The translations under genes and the position numbers were made by a program. The notes under the pieces were generated by a model. That model saw nothing but the letters and a program-made list of their open reading frames with translations, was not told where the DNA came from and did no database searches. 64,000 nt of DNA from NCBI GenBank assembly GCA_001028815.1, contig LDJB01000001.1:701634-765633 (forward strand), in the 5' to 3' direction. Source of the DNA: Peptococcaceae bacterium 1109. Lineage in GTDB: Bacteria; Bacillota; Limnochordia; Darwinibacteriales; Darwinibacteriaceae. This document shows, piece by piece, positions 1 to 9,128 of this stretch. Every line of letters begins with the position of its first letter. Positions within the stretch are counted from its first letter, which is position 1.

Positions 1-1130
1 ATGTTCCAGCGATCGCCCGGTGATAGCTCTCAACAGACGGTGTCGCGCTCCCCAGAACCACCAGGGCACCTGCGAGTTCTGCTCGCTTTTCCGCGACCGC
101 GCGGGTATGGTAGCGAATGGAACCCTCGCTTTGCTTATATGTCCCTTCATGCTCCTCATCTATAACGATCAGCCCCAAGCGCTTGAGGGGAGCGAATACC
201 GCGGAGCGGGCGCCGATGACTACCTCTGCTTCTCCCCGGAAGATGCGCCACCACTCATCGTGGCGTTCACCATCAGAGAGGCCGCTGTGAAGCACTGCGA
301 TGCTCTCTCCGAAACGGCTGCCAAAGCGGCTCACCGTCTGAGGGGTTAAGGCGATCTCAGGCACCAGGACGAGGGCCTGCTTGCCCTGGTCCAATACGCG
401 CTTGATGATCTGGAGGTAAACCTCGGTCTTGCCGCTGCCCGTGACTCCGTGCAGAAGCACAGGCCGGCCCTCTCCCGCCAGTTCAGCGAGGATATCTGCG
501 CAAGCTTGGGTTTGGGCGGGGGTGAGGGCCGGGGCAGGAAAAGCGATCTCATCCCACTCTGCCCGGCGCTCCACCTGTTCGTGGGAGATGGCCACCACGC
601 CGTTTTTTTTCCAGCGCCTGCAAGGCCTGGTAGCTTCCTCCAGCGCCTTTAACTAGCTCCGCAGCCTCCATGGGGCCTGAGGTTCGCAGCATCTCCACCA
701 TGCGCCGCTGGGCTGTGGCCCTGGGGGAGAGCTCAGGGTTGGGAGAAAGGAGCCGGACAACTTGCTTAACCTTTACTCCCACCCTCTCCCTGCCGAAGCG
801 GACGCCTGGGGGAAGCATGTACTGCAGGGCTTCGGAGAGAAGGCCGTGATAGGCGCCGCGCATCCATAGAGCAAGCTCCATGAGGCTGGGCAAGATGACT
901 GGCTCAGAGTCCAGGACGCGCGCAATATCCCGGATTTTGTCCGGGGAAATGCTTGGGTTTTCAGTTAGGTTAATCACATATCCTTCTAGGCGCCGGGGGC
1001 CGAAGGGGACAAGCACCCTGTGCCCCACTTCTACGTTCAGGTGCGGGGGTATGCGGTATGTAAAGATGCGGTCAACTGCTTCCGCCTTCACATCCACAAT
1101 TACCCCAGCATACAGCTGCTTACTGCTCAA
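1..1130 (-). CDS. priA: Primosomal helicase PriA, N-terminal part, frameshifted and cut by window edge
   Basis: PriA restarts stalled replication forks by 3'-5' DNA unwinding and primosome loading. The first 180 or so residues, starting at a TTG (1130) behind GGGAGGAG, match the PriA DNA-binding domain. The frame then closes at 549, but the downstream DNA in another frame encodes an intact helicase: Walker [13 protein letters not shown] (about 450-415), then PEIALTPQ, a DEEH Walker B box and GSATPS, running off position 1. The switch falls at an A8 run (T603-T610 on the plus strand); with seven A's one continuous PriA would be read. A homopolymer sequencing or assembly indel is the simplest cause; a real mutation or transcriptional slippage cannot be excluded. 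In Bacillus coaBC lies between rpoZ and priA; it is absent here. Confidence 0.9.
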
Positions 1131-1157
1131 CTGCTCAGCTTCTCCTCCCAGTAAGAC

Positions 1158-1186
1158 AAAAATACCTGTGGCGTTATGCCCACAGG
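1158..1186 (-). terminator. Hairpin with T-tract after rpoZ
   Basis: A 7-bp perfect stem CCTGTGG/CCACAGG (1165-1171 and 1180-1186) is followed on the minus strand by TATTTTT. It lies in the short gap between rpoZ and priA, so it may attenuate readthrough into priA rather than end transcription fully. Confidence 0.6.
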
Positions 1187-1192
1187 CTTGTG

Positions 1193-1399
1193 TTACTTAA
1201 TACCTTCCTTGGTGTAAACCCACTTCACCTTGCCGCTGTTGATTTCCTCGAGGGCAATGGTTACAGGCTTTACAGATGCGTGGTCCACTAATGGTTGAGC
1301 TCCTTCCAGCAGTTGACGGGCACGTTTTGCAGCTGCTACAATCACTGTATAGCGGCTTGCACCCTGCATTTCCATATCTCCAGCGCTGATTACTCGCAT
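1193..1399 (-). CDS. rpoZ: RNA polymerase omega subunit
   Basis: A 68-residue protein whose core ASRYTVIVAAAKRARQL and later KPVTIALEEI match the omega fold, a small subunit that helps assemble beta-prime into core RNA polymerase in the cytoplasm. I chose the ATG at 1399 (MRVISAGDMEMQG) because it follows the gmk stop by two bases and sits behind GGAAGGAAGGGG; a longer in-frame start would lie inside gmk. Position directly after gmk is the standard Firmicutes arrangement. A hairpin terminator or attenuator follows. Confidence 0.9.
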   Translation of the reverse strand: MRVISAGDMEMQGASRYTVIVAAAKRARQLLEGAQPLVDHASVKPVTIALEEINSGKVKWVYTKEGIK

Positions 1400-1401
1400 A
1401 C

Positions 1402-2019
1402 CTATCCCCTTCCTTCCCAAAGTGATTGCAGTTCGGCCAGGTCAATTCGGCTCACTTTCGAACTCTCGCTTAAGATGATATTCCTGAGCTGTTCTGCTGC
1501 CCTGCTTAGCTCATCGTTGATAATAAAATAGTCGTAGTGCACTACGTGCTGCAGCTCTTCCCAGGACTTCTGCAAGCGCTTTGCGATTTCCCCTTGGGCG
1601 TCAGAACCCCTGAGTGTGAGGCGCTTCTCCAGTTCGGCCCTGGTTGGGGGCAAGAGAAACACAAAGACTGCTTCGGGCATCTTCTGCCGAATTTGACTGG
1701 CCCCTTGAATATCTATGTCCATAATGACAGTGTTGCCATTAGCGATTTGCTCCATTACGAAATCTTTAGGAGTCCCGTAGCGGTATCCCACAAACGTGGC
1801 ATATTCCAAGAGCTTATCTTGTTGGATGAGTTCATCAAATTCTTCTTCCGTGCGGAAGAAGTAATCTACGCCATCCACCTCTCCCTTGCGGGGCGGCCGG
1901 GTGGTAACACTCACAGAATATTTGAGATTAGGGATAGTGGGAAATACTGCGTTCATGACTGAGTTCTTGCCAGCACCGCTTGGCCCTGACAGTACTATCA
2001 GAAATCCTTTGCGCCGCAT
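1402..2019 (-). CDS. gmk: Guanylate kinase
   Basis: Converts GMP and ATP to GDP and ADP. The 205-residue product begins at ATG 2019 behind AGAGGAGGG; an in-frame start 63 bases upstream has no ribosome site. Seen motifs: P-loop LSGPSGAGKNSV near residue 12, SVTTRPPRKGEVDGVDYFF (GMP-binding loop) and NGNTVIMDIDIQGA. The residue after the P-loop lysine is Asn rather than the usual Gly, Ser or Thr, with Ser following; this may still bind phosphate but is uncommon. Length and order fit a normal active Gmk. It is linked tightly to rpoZ downstream and remA upstream, as in other Firmicutes. Confidence 0.95.
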   Translation of the reverse strand: MRRKGFLIVLSGPSGAGKNSVMNAVFPTIPNLKYSVSVTTRPPRKGEVDGVDYFFRTEEEFDELIQQDKLLEYATFVGYRYGTPKDFVMEQIANGNTVIMDIDIQGASQIRQKMPEAVFVFLLPPTRAELEKRLTLRGSDAQGEIAKRLQKSWEELQHVVHYDYFIINDELSRAAEQLRNIILSESSKVSRIDLAELQSLWEGRG

Positions 2020-2082
2020 TCCACTATCCCTCCTCTGGTGTGCATCGTTACTCAATGAACCAAAGCCCCCTACTTGCTTCAT

Positions 2083-2337
2083 TTAACTATCTGTTTCCTT
2101 GTTTGTCAAGCGATGCGCCACTGTCTCAGGTTGAACTGCAGACAGAATGATGTGATCGCTATCGGTGATGATGACCGCTCTTGTGCGTCGGCCATAGGTG
2201 GCATCAATCAGCATACCCCGCTCTCGCGCTTCTTGAATAACACGCTTAATGGGCGCTGACTCTGGGCTAACGATTCCCACGATCCGGTTGGCAGCAATGA
2301 TGTTTCCGAATCCTATGTTTACCAGTTTGATGTCCAT
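2083..2337 (-). CDS. remA: RemA/DUF370 family DNA-binding regulator
   Basis: An 84-residue protein starting [19 protein letters not shown] behind AAGGGGGAAG, with the family segments [26 protein letters not shown] and [15 protein letters not shown]. In Bacillus subtilis RemA forms oligomeric DNA-wrapping rings and activates biofilm matrix and osmoprotection genes. The yicC-remA-gmk order is conserved; here an mIHF gene is inserted between yicC and remA. Which genes it controls here cannot be told from the window, though a surface and pilus programme is a reasonable guess. Confidence 0.92.
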   Translation of the reverse strand: MDIKLVNIGFGNIIAANRIVGIVSPESAPIKRVIQEARERGMLIDATYGRRTRAVIITDSDHIILSAVQPETVAHRLTNKETDS

Positions 2338-2369
2338 TTTTGCTTCCCCCTTGCTGCGCTGGGCAGTGC

Positions 2370-2678
2370 TCAACCGAGCTTCTTTAAGAGTTCGTCAATC
2401 TGACGCTTGCCCAAACCTTGGACCCTGCGGTTCTCGTTGATCCCGATTTCATCCATGATCTTCTTCGAAGTGACTTTGCCAACTTGGGGCAGAGACTGAA
2501 TGAGATAGGACACACGCATCTTGGCAATCACTTCGTCGTCGGCAGATTCCAAAACTTCCCTCAGCGTGATGGTGCCCTTCTTTAGTCTTGCTCGGAGTTC
2601 TGCCCGTTTAGAGCGCATTTCTTGTGCCTTCTGGAGTGCTGAGAGCTTCTCTTCCCGCGTCAAATGTGGCAGTGCCAT
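2370..2678 (-). CDS. Integration host factor, actinobacterial type (mIHF)
   Basis: A 102-residue protein starting [18 protein letters not shown], with a basic helical N-terminus and an S13-like helix-two-turn-helix region ([19 protein letters not shown], then [20 protein letters not shown]). This matches the mycobacterial IHF family, which bends DNA and organises the nucleoid and is unrelated to E. coli IHF. The ATG at 2678 has GGGGAGGTG six bases upstream; the GTG nine bases earlier would overlap that site. Its place between yicC and remA puts two nucleoid-type proteins side by side. Family assignment is firm; role in this organism is inferred. Confidence 0.88.
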   Translation of the reverse strand: MALPHLTREEKLSALQKAQEMRSKRAELRARLKKGTITLREVLESADDEVIAKMRVSYLIQSLPQVGKVTSKKIMDEIGINENRRVQGLGKRQIDELLKKLG

Positions 2679-2698
2679 CCTTTTCACCTCCCCTGTGT

Positions 2699-3574
2699 TT
2701 ATTCGATGTTTTGCACTTGCTCGCGGATTTTTTCAAGCACACTCTTAATCTCCACAACGGCGTTGGCTATATCAATACTATTGGCCTTTGCACCAATGGT
2801 GTTGATTTCCCGATTCATCTCTTGGAGCAAGAAGTCCAGTTTGCGCCCAACGGGTTCACCGGAATCCATAGCCCGGGCAAACTGCTTCAGATGGCTGTGG
2901 AAGCGCACGATTTCCTCGTCGATTCCGGACTTATCTGCAAAAATGGCCACTTCAGCTAAGAAGCGTTCTTCGGTGAGGCTTGTCCCATCCAAGAGCTCCT
3001 TGAGGCGCTCTCTGAGCCGGGCCCGGTATGCTTCCACCACGTGAGGGGCTGCCTCCTCGATGGTATCCACCAACTGGCTCACGTAATCTAACTTCGCGGC
3101 CAAATCCTCGTGGAGCTGGGCACCTTCTAGGGCGCGCATCTGTTCTAACTCTCCTATGGCAGCTGTGACCGCTTCTTCGGTGAGGAGGGCGAGGTTTTCC
3201 CAGTCAACTGCTGGATCTTCTTGTTCAAACACAGGGAGGGTCAAGACGTGGTCGATGGTAAGGTCTTGCTTGACAGGAAGCTCAGATTGAACCTGCTCCA
3301 GGGCTTGGAGATATCCCCGGAGCAGCGGCATGTTAACCTTTACAGTGCGTTCCATGGGTTCGAGTTCTTCCACGAACACACTCACTTCAACGCGGCCCCG
3401 GGCCAGGCGTTTTTGGACAATGCGCCTAATGGTTTCTTCCAGTTGGGTGTAATCCCGCCCGATGCGGGCAGTGAGGTCCAAGTAGCGGTGGTTAACAGAC
3501 TTCATCTCCACCTTCACGTGCCATCCTTGGCCTACTGCTTCGCCCCGGCCGAACCCGGTCATACTTTTCAGCAC
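2699..3574 (-). CDS. yicC: YicC/YloC family endoribonuclease
   Basis: A 291-residue protein beginning LKSMTGFGRGEA, followed by VEMKSVNHRYLDL and ending with the C-terminal block SHLKQFARAMDSGEPVGRKLDFLLQEMNREINTIG, the two hallmark regions of the YicC N and DUF1732 domains. Members cleave RNA and have been linked to small-RNA turnover. Starts at GTG 3574 behind GGGGGCC; the ATG four codons later is a possible alternative. First gene of the housekeeping block that continues with mIHF, remA, gmk and rpoZ. Confidence 0.92.
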   Translation of the reverse strand: MLKSMTGFGRGEAVGQGWHVKVEMKSVNHRYLDLTARIGRDYTQLEETIRRIVQKRLARGRVEVSVFVEELEPMERTVKVNMPLLRGYLQALEQVQSELPVKQDLTIDHVLTLPVFEQEDPAVDWENLALLTEEAVTAAIGELEQMRALEGAQLHEDLAAKLDYVSQLVDTIEEAAPHVVEAYRARLRERLKELLDGTSLTEERFLAEVAIFADKSGIDEEIVRFHSHLKQFARAMDSGEPVGRKLDFLLQEMNREINTIGAKANSIDIANAVVEIKSVLEKIREQVQNIE

Positions 3575-3643
3575 TCCGAGGCCCCCTAAACAGTCTATTT
3601 GGTAATGTAACTTCGGTAGCTCCTGGAAAAATCCTGCTGGTAT

Positions 3644-6313
3644 TTATACTTTCACCATGGAAAAATGCTTTCGAACTGAGGTTTTCAGCATTCTCCATAG
3701 GGTATCAAGGAAGAGGGACGTCATCGCGAAGACCAGAACTAAGAGCCAGTCATCGAGGCTGAGGCCGGTGGTTTGGAAGACCTCCTGGAGGGCGGGATGG
3801 TACAAGATGGCTGCATGCATCCCTCCAGATACCAGGACCGCGCCCACCAAGGGCAGGTTTCCCCAAAGGCCCAGCTCAAAGATGGAATGCTTTTCAGAGC
3901 GGCACTGGAAGACGTACACTAGCTGTGCGCTGACCAGGGTGGTGAAGGCAAGGGTCCGGGCTTTGAGCACATCTCCCGCGTAGTACCATAGGCTGAAGAG
4001 AAACACCGCTAAGGTGCACGCACTGATTACCACCCCGGTGAAGAGGATCTTGAGGTGGAGCCTGCGGGCAAAAACCCCTTCCTTTGGTGACCTGGGGGGC
4101 CGCTCCATAATGTCCTCTTCTGCGGAATCCAGCCCCAAGGCGATGGCAGGAAGGCCGTCGGTGACAAGGTTCATCCAGAGGATCTGGATGGGGATGAGAG
4201 GTAAGGGGAGGCCGCCGAGGGTAGCCACAAACATGGTAAGCACTTCTCCCACATTACAGGCTAAAAGGTAACGGATGAACTTGCGGATGTTGTCGTAGAT
4301 CCCCCGCCCTTCCCCCACTGCGTTGACAATGGTCGCGTAGTTGTCGTCAGTGAGTACCATAGCGGAGGCTTCCCGGGTCACATCTGTCCCCTGGATGCCC
4401 ATGCTGATGCCAATATCCGCTTCCCGCACCGCAGGGGCATCGTTTACCCCATCCCCCGTCATGGCCACAATTTCCCCATTTGCCTTCAAGGCTTTGACAA
4501 TGGACAGCTTGTGAGCTGGGGTGACGCGGGCAAAGACCGCAGTGCGCTGAACTTCTCGCTGCTGTTCCCTTTCAGAGAGGGACTCCCACTCAGTTCCGGT
4601 GAGGATCTGGGGAGCCTCAGGTGTGAGAAGCCCTAATTGGGCCCCTATCGCAGCCGCGGTCTGCTTGTGATCCCCTGTCACCATGATGGTACGGATCCCA
4701 GCTTTGCGGGCTGTGGCGATGGCCTGCCGGGCTTCGGGCCTGGGCGGATCCATGAGGCCCACTAAGCCTAAGAAGGTAAGGCCCTGCTCCAGGTAGGTAT
4801 CGGGGACATTGGGCCCCGGGACGGCCTTTTCAGCGCAGGCCAAAACCCGCAGGGCCTGGGCAGTCATTCCTTCCAGTTGGGCGGAGATGTTCTGGCGAAG
4901 CAGTGGGTTTAAGGGGATGACTTGATCCCTTATCCGCACATGGCTGCAGCGGCGGAGGATGATATCTGGTGCGCCTTTCACCAGGGACTGAAGTCCTTCC
5001 TTCCCTTCCACAAGGACGGCCATGCGCTTCCGTTCTGAGTCAAAGGGAACTTCCCGCACTACAGGATAGAGACTCTTGAGGCGTGCCTGGTTCACGCCGC
5101 CCTGAAGGGCAAGGCGGAGCAGAGCGGCCTCGGTGGGGTCTCCTACAACTTCCTTATTGGAGTGGGCTTGCGCGTGGGTGCACAGCGCGCACACTCTGAG
5201 CAAGCGCTGGAAGGCACCTGAGGCCTTCGCTAAACCTTGGATGCCTTTTCCGTCCCTCACGTCCAAGACTCCCTCATCCACCCACACCCTTTGAGCTGTC
5301 ATCCTGTTTTGGGTTAAGGTGCCTGTCTTGTCGGAGCAAATCACCGTGGCACAGCCGAGGGTTTCCACCGCGGGGAGCTGGCGCACGATGGCGCTGCGCC
5401 TTGCCATCCGTTGGACACCTACGGCCAAGGCAATGGTAACCACGGCAGGGAGGCCTTCTGGGATGGCAGCAACGGCGAGGGTGACGCCCACCATGAACAT
5501 CTTGTAGATAGGAAAGCCCTTCCAGACCCCTGCGGCAAAGACCGCGGCCACAATCAACAGGCATCCGGCAATGAGGGCTTTCCCCAGCTGGCTCAGGCGC
5601 CGCTGGAGAGGCGTCTCTAGGCTCGTGGTGTCCTGAATAAGGTGGGCGATGCGGCCCATCTCCGTATCCATGCCTGTGGCGGTAATCACGGCGCTGCCCA
5701 CGCCCCTGGTGACCAGGGTGCCCATGAACACCATGTTTTTTTGATCTGCAGGGGTGAGGTTGGGAGAGGACAGTGGCTCACTGTGCTTTGATGTGGGGAC
5801 AGATTCTCCTGTTAAGGTGGATTCATCGACGCTCAAGGAGTTGGCGGAAACGAGGCGCCCATCTGCAGGGACCCTGTCCCCTGCTTCCAGGATGACCAAA
5901 TCCCCAGGGACAAGGGCGTGGGCAGGGATTTTCTGCCATTCCCCGTCCCGGACCACCTTGCAGTGGGGCGCGGTGAGCTTCTTCAGAGCTTCTAAGGAGC
6001 GCTCCGCACGATATTCTTGGACAAAACCCAGCACTGCATTGAGGAGGACAATTGCGAGGATGGCCAGGGCATCTACCACTTCTCCGAGCAGGGCAGAAAC
6101 GCCTGTGGAAACCAGGAGTACCAAGACCATGAAATCCTTGAACTGGTTCACAAACAGCGCTAGCGGTGATATCTTCTTCCCTTCCACCAGGCGGTTGGGG
6201 CCAAGTCTCTTGAGGCGCTGGGCTGCCTCTCCATGGCTGAGCCCCCGCTCTCGGTGAGTGCCAAGCTCCTTCACGACCGTGCCCACAGGTTTGAGATGCC
6301 ACAGTTCTGCCAT
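3644..6313 (-). CDS. Ca2+-transporting P-type ATPase (SERCA/PMR1-like)
   Basis: An 889-residue pump for moving divalent cations, most likely Ca2+, out of the cytoplasm. Seen: N-terminal cation ATPase domain, TGES actuator motif, phosphorylation site DKTGTLTQN near residue 328, hinge [11 protein letters not shown], and about ten membrane helices. Residues that form both SERCA Ca2+ sites are present: PEGLP in M4 (Glu near 286), CNVGEV in M5 and MNLVTDG in M6, which argues for Ca2+ over Na+/K+ or H+. I chose the ATG at 6313 behind AAGGGTGATC; ATG 6334 or GTG 6337 would add eight or so residues without a better site. Transcribed separately from the TPR gene upstream, which ends in a terminator. 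Confidence 0.9.
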   Translation of the reverse strand: MAELWHLKPVGTVVKELGTHRERGLSHGEAAQRLKRLGPNRLVEGKKISPLALFVNQFKDFMVLVLLVSTGVSALLGEVVDALAILAIVLLNAVLGFVQEYRAERSLEALKKLTAPHCKVVRDGEWQKIPAHALVPGDLVILEAGDRVPADGRLVSANSLSVDESTLTGESVPTSKHSEPLSSPNLTPADQKNMVFMGTLVTRGVGSAVITATGMDTEMGRIAHLIQDTTSLETPLQRRLSQLGKALIAGCLLIVAAVFAAGVWKGFPIYKMFMVGVTLAVAAIPEGLPAVVTIALAVGVQRMARRSAIVRQLPAVETLGCATVICSDKTGTLTQNRMTAQRVWVDEGVLDVRDGKGIQGLAKASGAFQRLLRVCALCTHAQAHSNKEVVGDPTEAALLRLALQGGVNQARLKSLYPVVREVPFDSERKRMAVLVEGKEGLQSLVKGAPDIILRRCSHVRIRDQVIPLNPLLRQNISAQLEGMTAQALRVLACAEKAVPGPNVPDTYLEQGLTFLGLVGLMDPPRPEARQAIATARKAGIRTIMVTGDHKQTAAAIGAQLGLLTPEAPQILTGTEWESLSEREQQREVQRTAVFARVTPAHKLSIVKALKANGEIVAMTGDGVNDAPAVREADIGISMGIQGTDVTREASAMVLTDDNYATIVNAVGEGRGIYDNIRKFIRYLLACNVGEVLTMFVATLGGLPLPLIPIQILWMNLVTDGLPAIALGLDSAEEDIMERPPRSPKEGVFARRLHLKILFTGVVISACTLAVFLFSLWYYAGDVLKARTLAFTTLVSAQLVYVFQCRSEKHSIFELGLWGNLPLVGAVLVSGGMHAAILYHPALQEVFQTTGLSLDDWLLVLVFAMTSLFLDTLWRMLKTSVRKHFSMVKV

Positions 6314-6369
6314 GGTAGAGATCACCCTTTCCATCACTCTAGGTGATATCTATTCTGGCCGTGGACAGA

Positions 6370-6399
6370 AAATAACAACCCCCTGGATATCAGGGGGTT
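6370..6399 (-). terminator. Terminator after the TPR gene
   Basis: Perfect 9-bp stem AACCCCCTG/CAGGGGGTT (6377-6385, 6391-6399) followed on the minus strand by GTTATTTTC. The TPR stop codon lies inside the stem. Confidence 0.8.
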
Positions 6400-7103
6400 A
6401 ACTGGGTGATTCTCTCCCGAGTGTGCTCTGCTTGCTCCGTGCGCCCAAGGGCGTCGTAGGTGAGGGCTAAGTAATGGTGGATTTCAACAGAGCGGGGATC
6501 GAGGAGTTGGGTTAGCTCCAAGACTTCCACCGCTTCTTCGTACTCCTCCAGGTGATACAGGCTGATCCCCAGCCCAACTCTGGCCCCGAGGAAATCAGGG
6601 GCTTCCTCCAGGGCTAGTTCGAAGGCTTCCCGGGCAGCTGTGTAATCTTGGGCGTCCAGGAAAATGCTGCCCAATCCGAAATGGGAGCGGGCAAAGCTGC
6701 CATATTCCTTAGACTTGGCATAGGCCTGCTGTGCGAGGCTGTATTCACCGAGGCGTAGGTAGGAATCGCCCACCAGTGCCCAAGCCCAGCCGTCCTCTGG
6801 ATTGCGCCTGAGGAAGCGCTGGAACTCGGCCGCGGCCTGTTGGTCCAAGCCCATATTTTGATACACCAGTCCCAGGAGAAGGTGGGCTTCGTCGCCGTCC
6901 CCAGCCTGAATCGCCTTTTCAAACTCGCCGATGGCTGCCCCCACCGGATCCAGTTCAGGGAAGAACCGCTCAATCTGCATGGCGTGGTACACCAATGCTT
7001 GCATGCCGTTTTGAATATACTGCGACTGCCCTGCTGCCTTGAAAAAGACTGAGAGAGAGATCAGTAGAACCAAAGCTATGAGTGTACAGCGTCGTTTCCA
7101 CAT
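6390..7103 (-). CDS. Membrane-anchored TPR-repeat protein
   Basis: A 237-residue protein with a hydrophobic N-terminal segment (TLIALVLLISLSVFF) that is an anchor or uncleaved signal, followed by about five tetratricopeptide repeats: repeats of the type AHLLLGLVYQNMGLDQQAAAEF, AWALVGDSYLRLGEY, SHFGLGSIFLDAQDY, GARVGLGISLYHLEEYEEA and IHHYLALTYDALGR. Such domains scaffold protein complexes. ATG 7103 follows GGGG at a longish spacing; a TTG three codons earlier is possible. It stands alone, divergent from rqcH. No specific function can be given. Confidence 0.8.
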   Translation of the reverse strand: MWKRRCTLIALVLLISLSVFFKAAGQSQYIQNGMQALVYHAMQIERFFPELDPVGAAIGEFEKAIQAGDGDEAHLLLGLVYQNMGLDQQAAAEFQRFLRRNPEDGWAWALVGDSYLRLGEYSLAQQAYAKSKEYGSFARSHFGLGSIFLDAQDYTAAREAFELALEEAPDFLGARVGLGISLYHLEEYEEAVEVLELTQLLDPRSVEIHHYLALTYDALGRTEQAEHTRERITQLTP

Positions 7104-7173
7104 GGCAGACAACCCCTTACATTATCATCTTTTTGCTATTCGCCATCTTATAGCTCTTCACCTGCTTCCCAAG

Positions 7174-7202
7174 TTGAGCAGGATCTGGGCCTCTGATATA
7201 AT
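7174..7202 (+). promoter_or_regulatory. Sigma-A-type promoter for rqcH
   Basis: TTGAGC at 7174-7179, a 17-bp spacer, then a perfect TATAAT at 7197-7202, 29 bases before the rqcH start. Confidence 0.75.
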
Positions 7203-7231
7203 TATGTCCATAAAGATAGGAGTGATGGATT

Positions 7232-8974
7232 ATGCCCCTGGACGGCCTTACCCTCCATGCCATCGTAAATGAGCTAGGCGAAAAGCTGAAGAACGGCCGA
7301 ATTATGAAGATCTACCAGCCTGACCGCTACACCATCCTGCTCCACCTCAGGCTCCCTGGGAAAAACGAGCGCTTGGTAATCTCAGCGGATCCTATGTACC
7401 CCCGGATCCACACCACCACCAGTGAGCGGGAAAACCCCCTTTCCCCCCCTGCCTTTTGCATGCTGCTCAGGAAGTACCTGGAACCGAGCCGAATTTTAGG
7501 GTTTGAGCAGCATGGTTTGGATCGGGTAGCCATCCTTCACCTAGAGGGAATGAGCCTTCCGGGAGAAGCTGGGGAACTCCGCCTCATACTGGAGATTATG
7601 GGCCGGCAGAGCAACATCCTCTTGGTGAACGGCGAGGGGGTAATTGTTGATGCCCTTAAGCGCCGCGCTCCTGCAGATGGGCCTGTGGACCGCATTTTGA
7701 TGCCCGGCGAGCCCTACGTGTTCCCCGCGGACCAGGGCAAAGCGGATCCAAGGGCCATTACCAGCGCAGAGCTGGAGACGAACCTTCGCCTGGCCCTCCC
7801 GAATCAGCCTTTGTGGAAAGTTCTGCAAGACTCCCTTCAGGGCTTAAGCCGCACCGCTGCGCAGGAGATCGTGTTCCGCGCGGGGCTATCCCCCACCGCA
7901 CTGCGCTCTGAGAGTGATGAGGCAAACTGGAAAGGGATCGAAAAGGCATTAGGGGAAGTGGTGCAAGAAGCAACACAGGGAAAAGCTGCTGTCTACTTAA
8001 GTCAAGGCCAAGGGGACTTCGCTGCCTACCGAGTGTTCCACCAGCCTTTTACGGATCACGCCAGCATCGCAGCCTTAGTCGATGAGTTTTACACAACCAG
8101 GACTGAGGCTGCTGAGCTTACCCAGTTGCGGAACAGCCTGCGGCGGGCTCTAGATAAGCACCTCGCCCGGGTAGTGAAAAAGGCAGAGCTGCAGCGGGAA
8201 ACGGTGCGGAATGCCCAGCACGCACACACCTGGCGAAGGCTTGGGGAACTGATCACCGCCAACTTACACCGCATCACCTCGGGCAGCCCCTCCGCGGAAG
8301 TGGTGGATTACGAAGACCCCGAGCTCCGCACCGTAGAGGTGCAGCTAGATCCATTCCTTACCCCATCAGAAAATGCCCAAGCCATGTTCAGGAAATACAC
8401 TAAGGCAAAGAAGAGCTTGGACATTACCTTAGAACAGCTCAGCAAGACGGAGGCGGAAGCAGAGTACCTCACGGAAGCCTTAACCCATGTGGAGCTCGCG
8501 ACTGATGTGGCTACTCTCCAGGAAATCAGGCTGGAACTTGAGCGGGAAGGCTACCTCCCTGCTCCCCAGAAACGCCGGCGCGTAGAGCAGCCCCAGGCAC
8601 GCCCGGACCGCTACCTCCTCCCAGATGGGTCTGAAATCCTGGTTGGACGGAATAACCGGCAAAATGACGCCCTCACCTTCAAATTGGCTGCCCCAGGGGA
8701 CATGTGGTTTCATGCTCAGAAGATGCCTGGGAGCCACGTGGTGCTGAAGGCCCAGGGGGAACCCACAGAGGAGAGTATCCTTGCCGCGGCGGTGCTCGCA
8801 GCAAAGCACAGCCAGGGGAAGGACGCAACCAAAGTGGCCGTGGATTACACCCGTCGGCGGCATGTGAAGAAGCCAACGGGGGCCAAACCCGGGTTCGTGC
8901 TGTACGACAACTTCCAGACCATTATTGTTGATCCGCGGGCATCCATCCCTGACCTTCAGAAGGCGGTGAAATAA
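7232..8974 (+). CDS. rqcH: Ribosome quality control protein RqcH (NFACT family)
   Basis: A 580-residue homologue of eukaryotic Rqc2/NEMF that binds stalled 50S subunits and adds C-terminal alanine tails to incomplete peptides. N-terminal NFACT-N domain (MPLDGLTLHAIVNEL) carries the Asp97-Arg98 pair (GLDRVAIL) known to be needed for tRNA binding in the Bacillus protein; a central coiled-coil spans roughly residues 290-440 and the NFACT-R domain (PGDMWFHAQKMPGSHVVL) lies near 490-525. ATG 7232 follows AGGAGTGATGG. It has its own promoter and terminator, so it is a single-gene unit. Confidence 0.93.
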   Translation: MPLDGLTLHAIVNELGEKLKNGRIMKIYQPDRYTILLHLRLPGKNERLVISADPMYPRIHTTTSERENPLSPPAFCMLLRKYLEPSRILGFEQHGLDRVAILHLEGMSLPGEAGELRLILEIMGRQSNILLVNGEGVIVDALKRRAPADGPVDRILMPGEPYVFPADQGKADPRAITSAELETNLRLALPNQPLWKVLQDSLQGLSRTAAQEIVFRAGLSPTALRSESDEANWKGIEKALGEVVQEATQGKAAVYLSQGQGDFAAYRVFHQPFTDHASIAALVDEFYTTRTEAAELTQLRNSLRRALDKHLARVVKKAELQRETVRNAQHAHTWRRLGELITANLHRITSGSPSAEVVDYEDPELRTVEVQLDPFLTPSENAQAMFRKYTKAKKSLDITLEQLSKTEAEAEYLTEALTHVELATDVATLQEIRLELEREGYLPAPQKRRRVEQPQARPDRYLLPDGSEILVGRNNRQNDALTFKLAAPGDMWFHAQKMPGSHVVLKAQGEPTEESILAAAVLAAKHSQGKDATKVAVDYTRRRHVKKPTGAKPGFVLYDNFQTIIVDPRASIPDLQKAVK

Positions 8975-8977
8975 AAA

Positions 8978-9003
8978 AACGGCCGCTGCGGCCGTTAGTT
9001 TTC
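8978..9003 (+). terminator. Terminator after rqcH
   Basis: Stem AACGGCCG/CGGCCGTT with a three-base loop (8978-8996) followed by AGTTTTC. The upstream A-run also lets it work weakly for minus-strand transcripts. Confidence 0.75.
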
Positions 9004-9128
9004 AGGACAGGAAGCAAGCGAGTCCACCCTGCGGTCATCTTCACCCGCCCCCTGTCGTCACAGTACAGGTAGAAAAATACCTTTCCACAAATATTCTTGG
9101 TATATGCTTAGATTCCTTCCTTGGCTAA

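Noticed and set aside
7039-7272. 77-codon plus-strand frame overlapping the TPR gene start and rqcH start
   Set aside because: Overlaps both real genes, crosses the rqcH promoter and has no recognisable content.
8979-9128. Gap between rqcH and purB checked for a small gene or RNA
   Set aside because: Apart from the rqcH terminator only weak inverted repeats were found.
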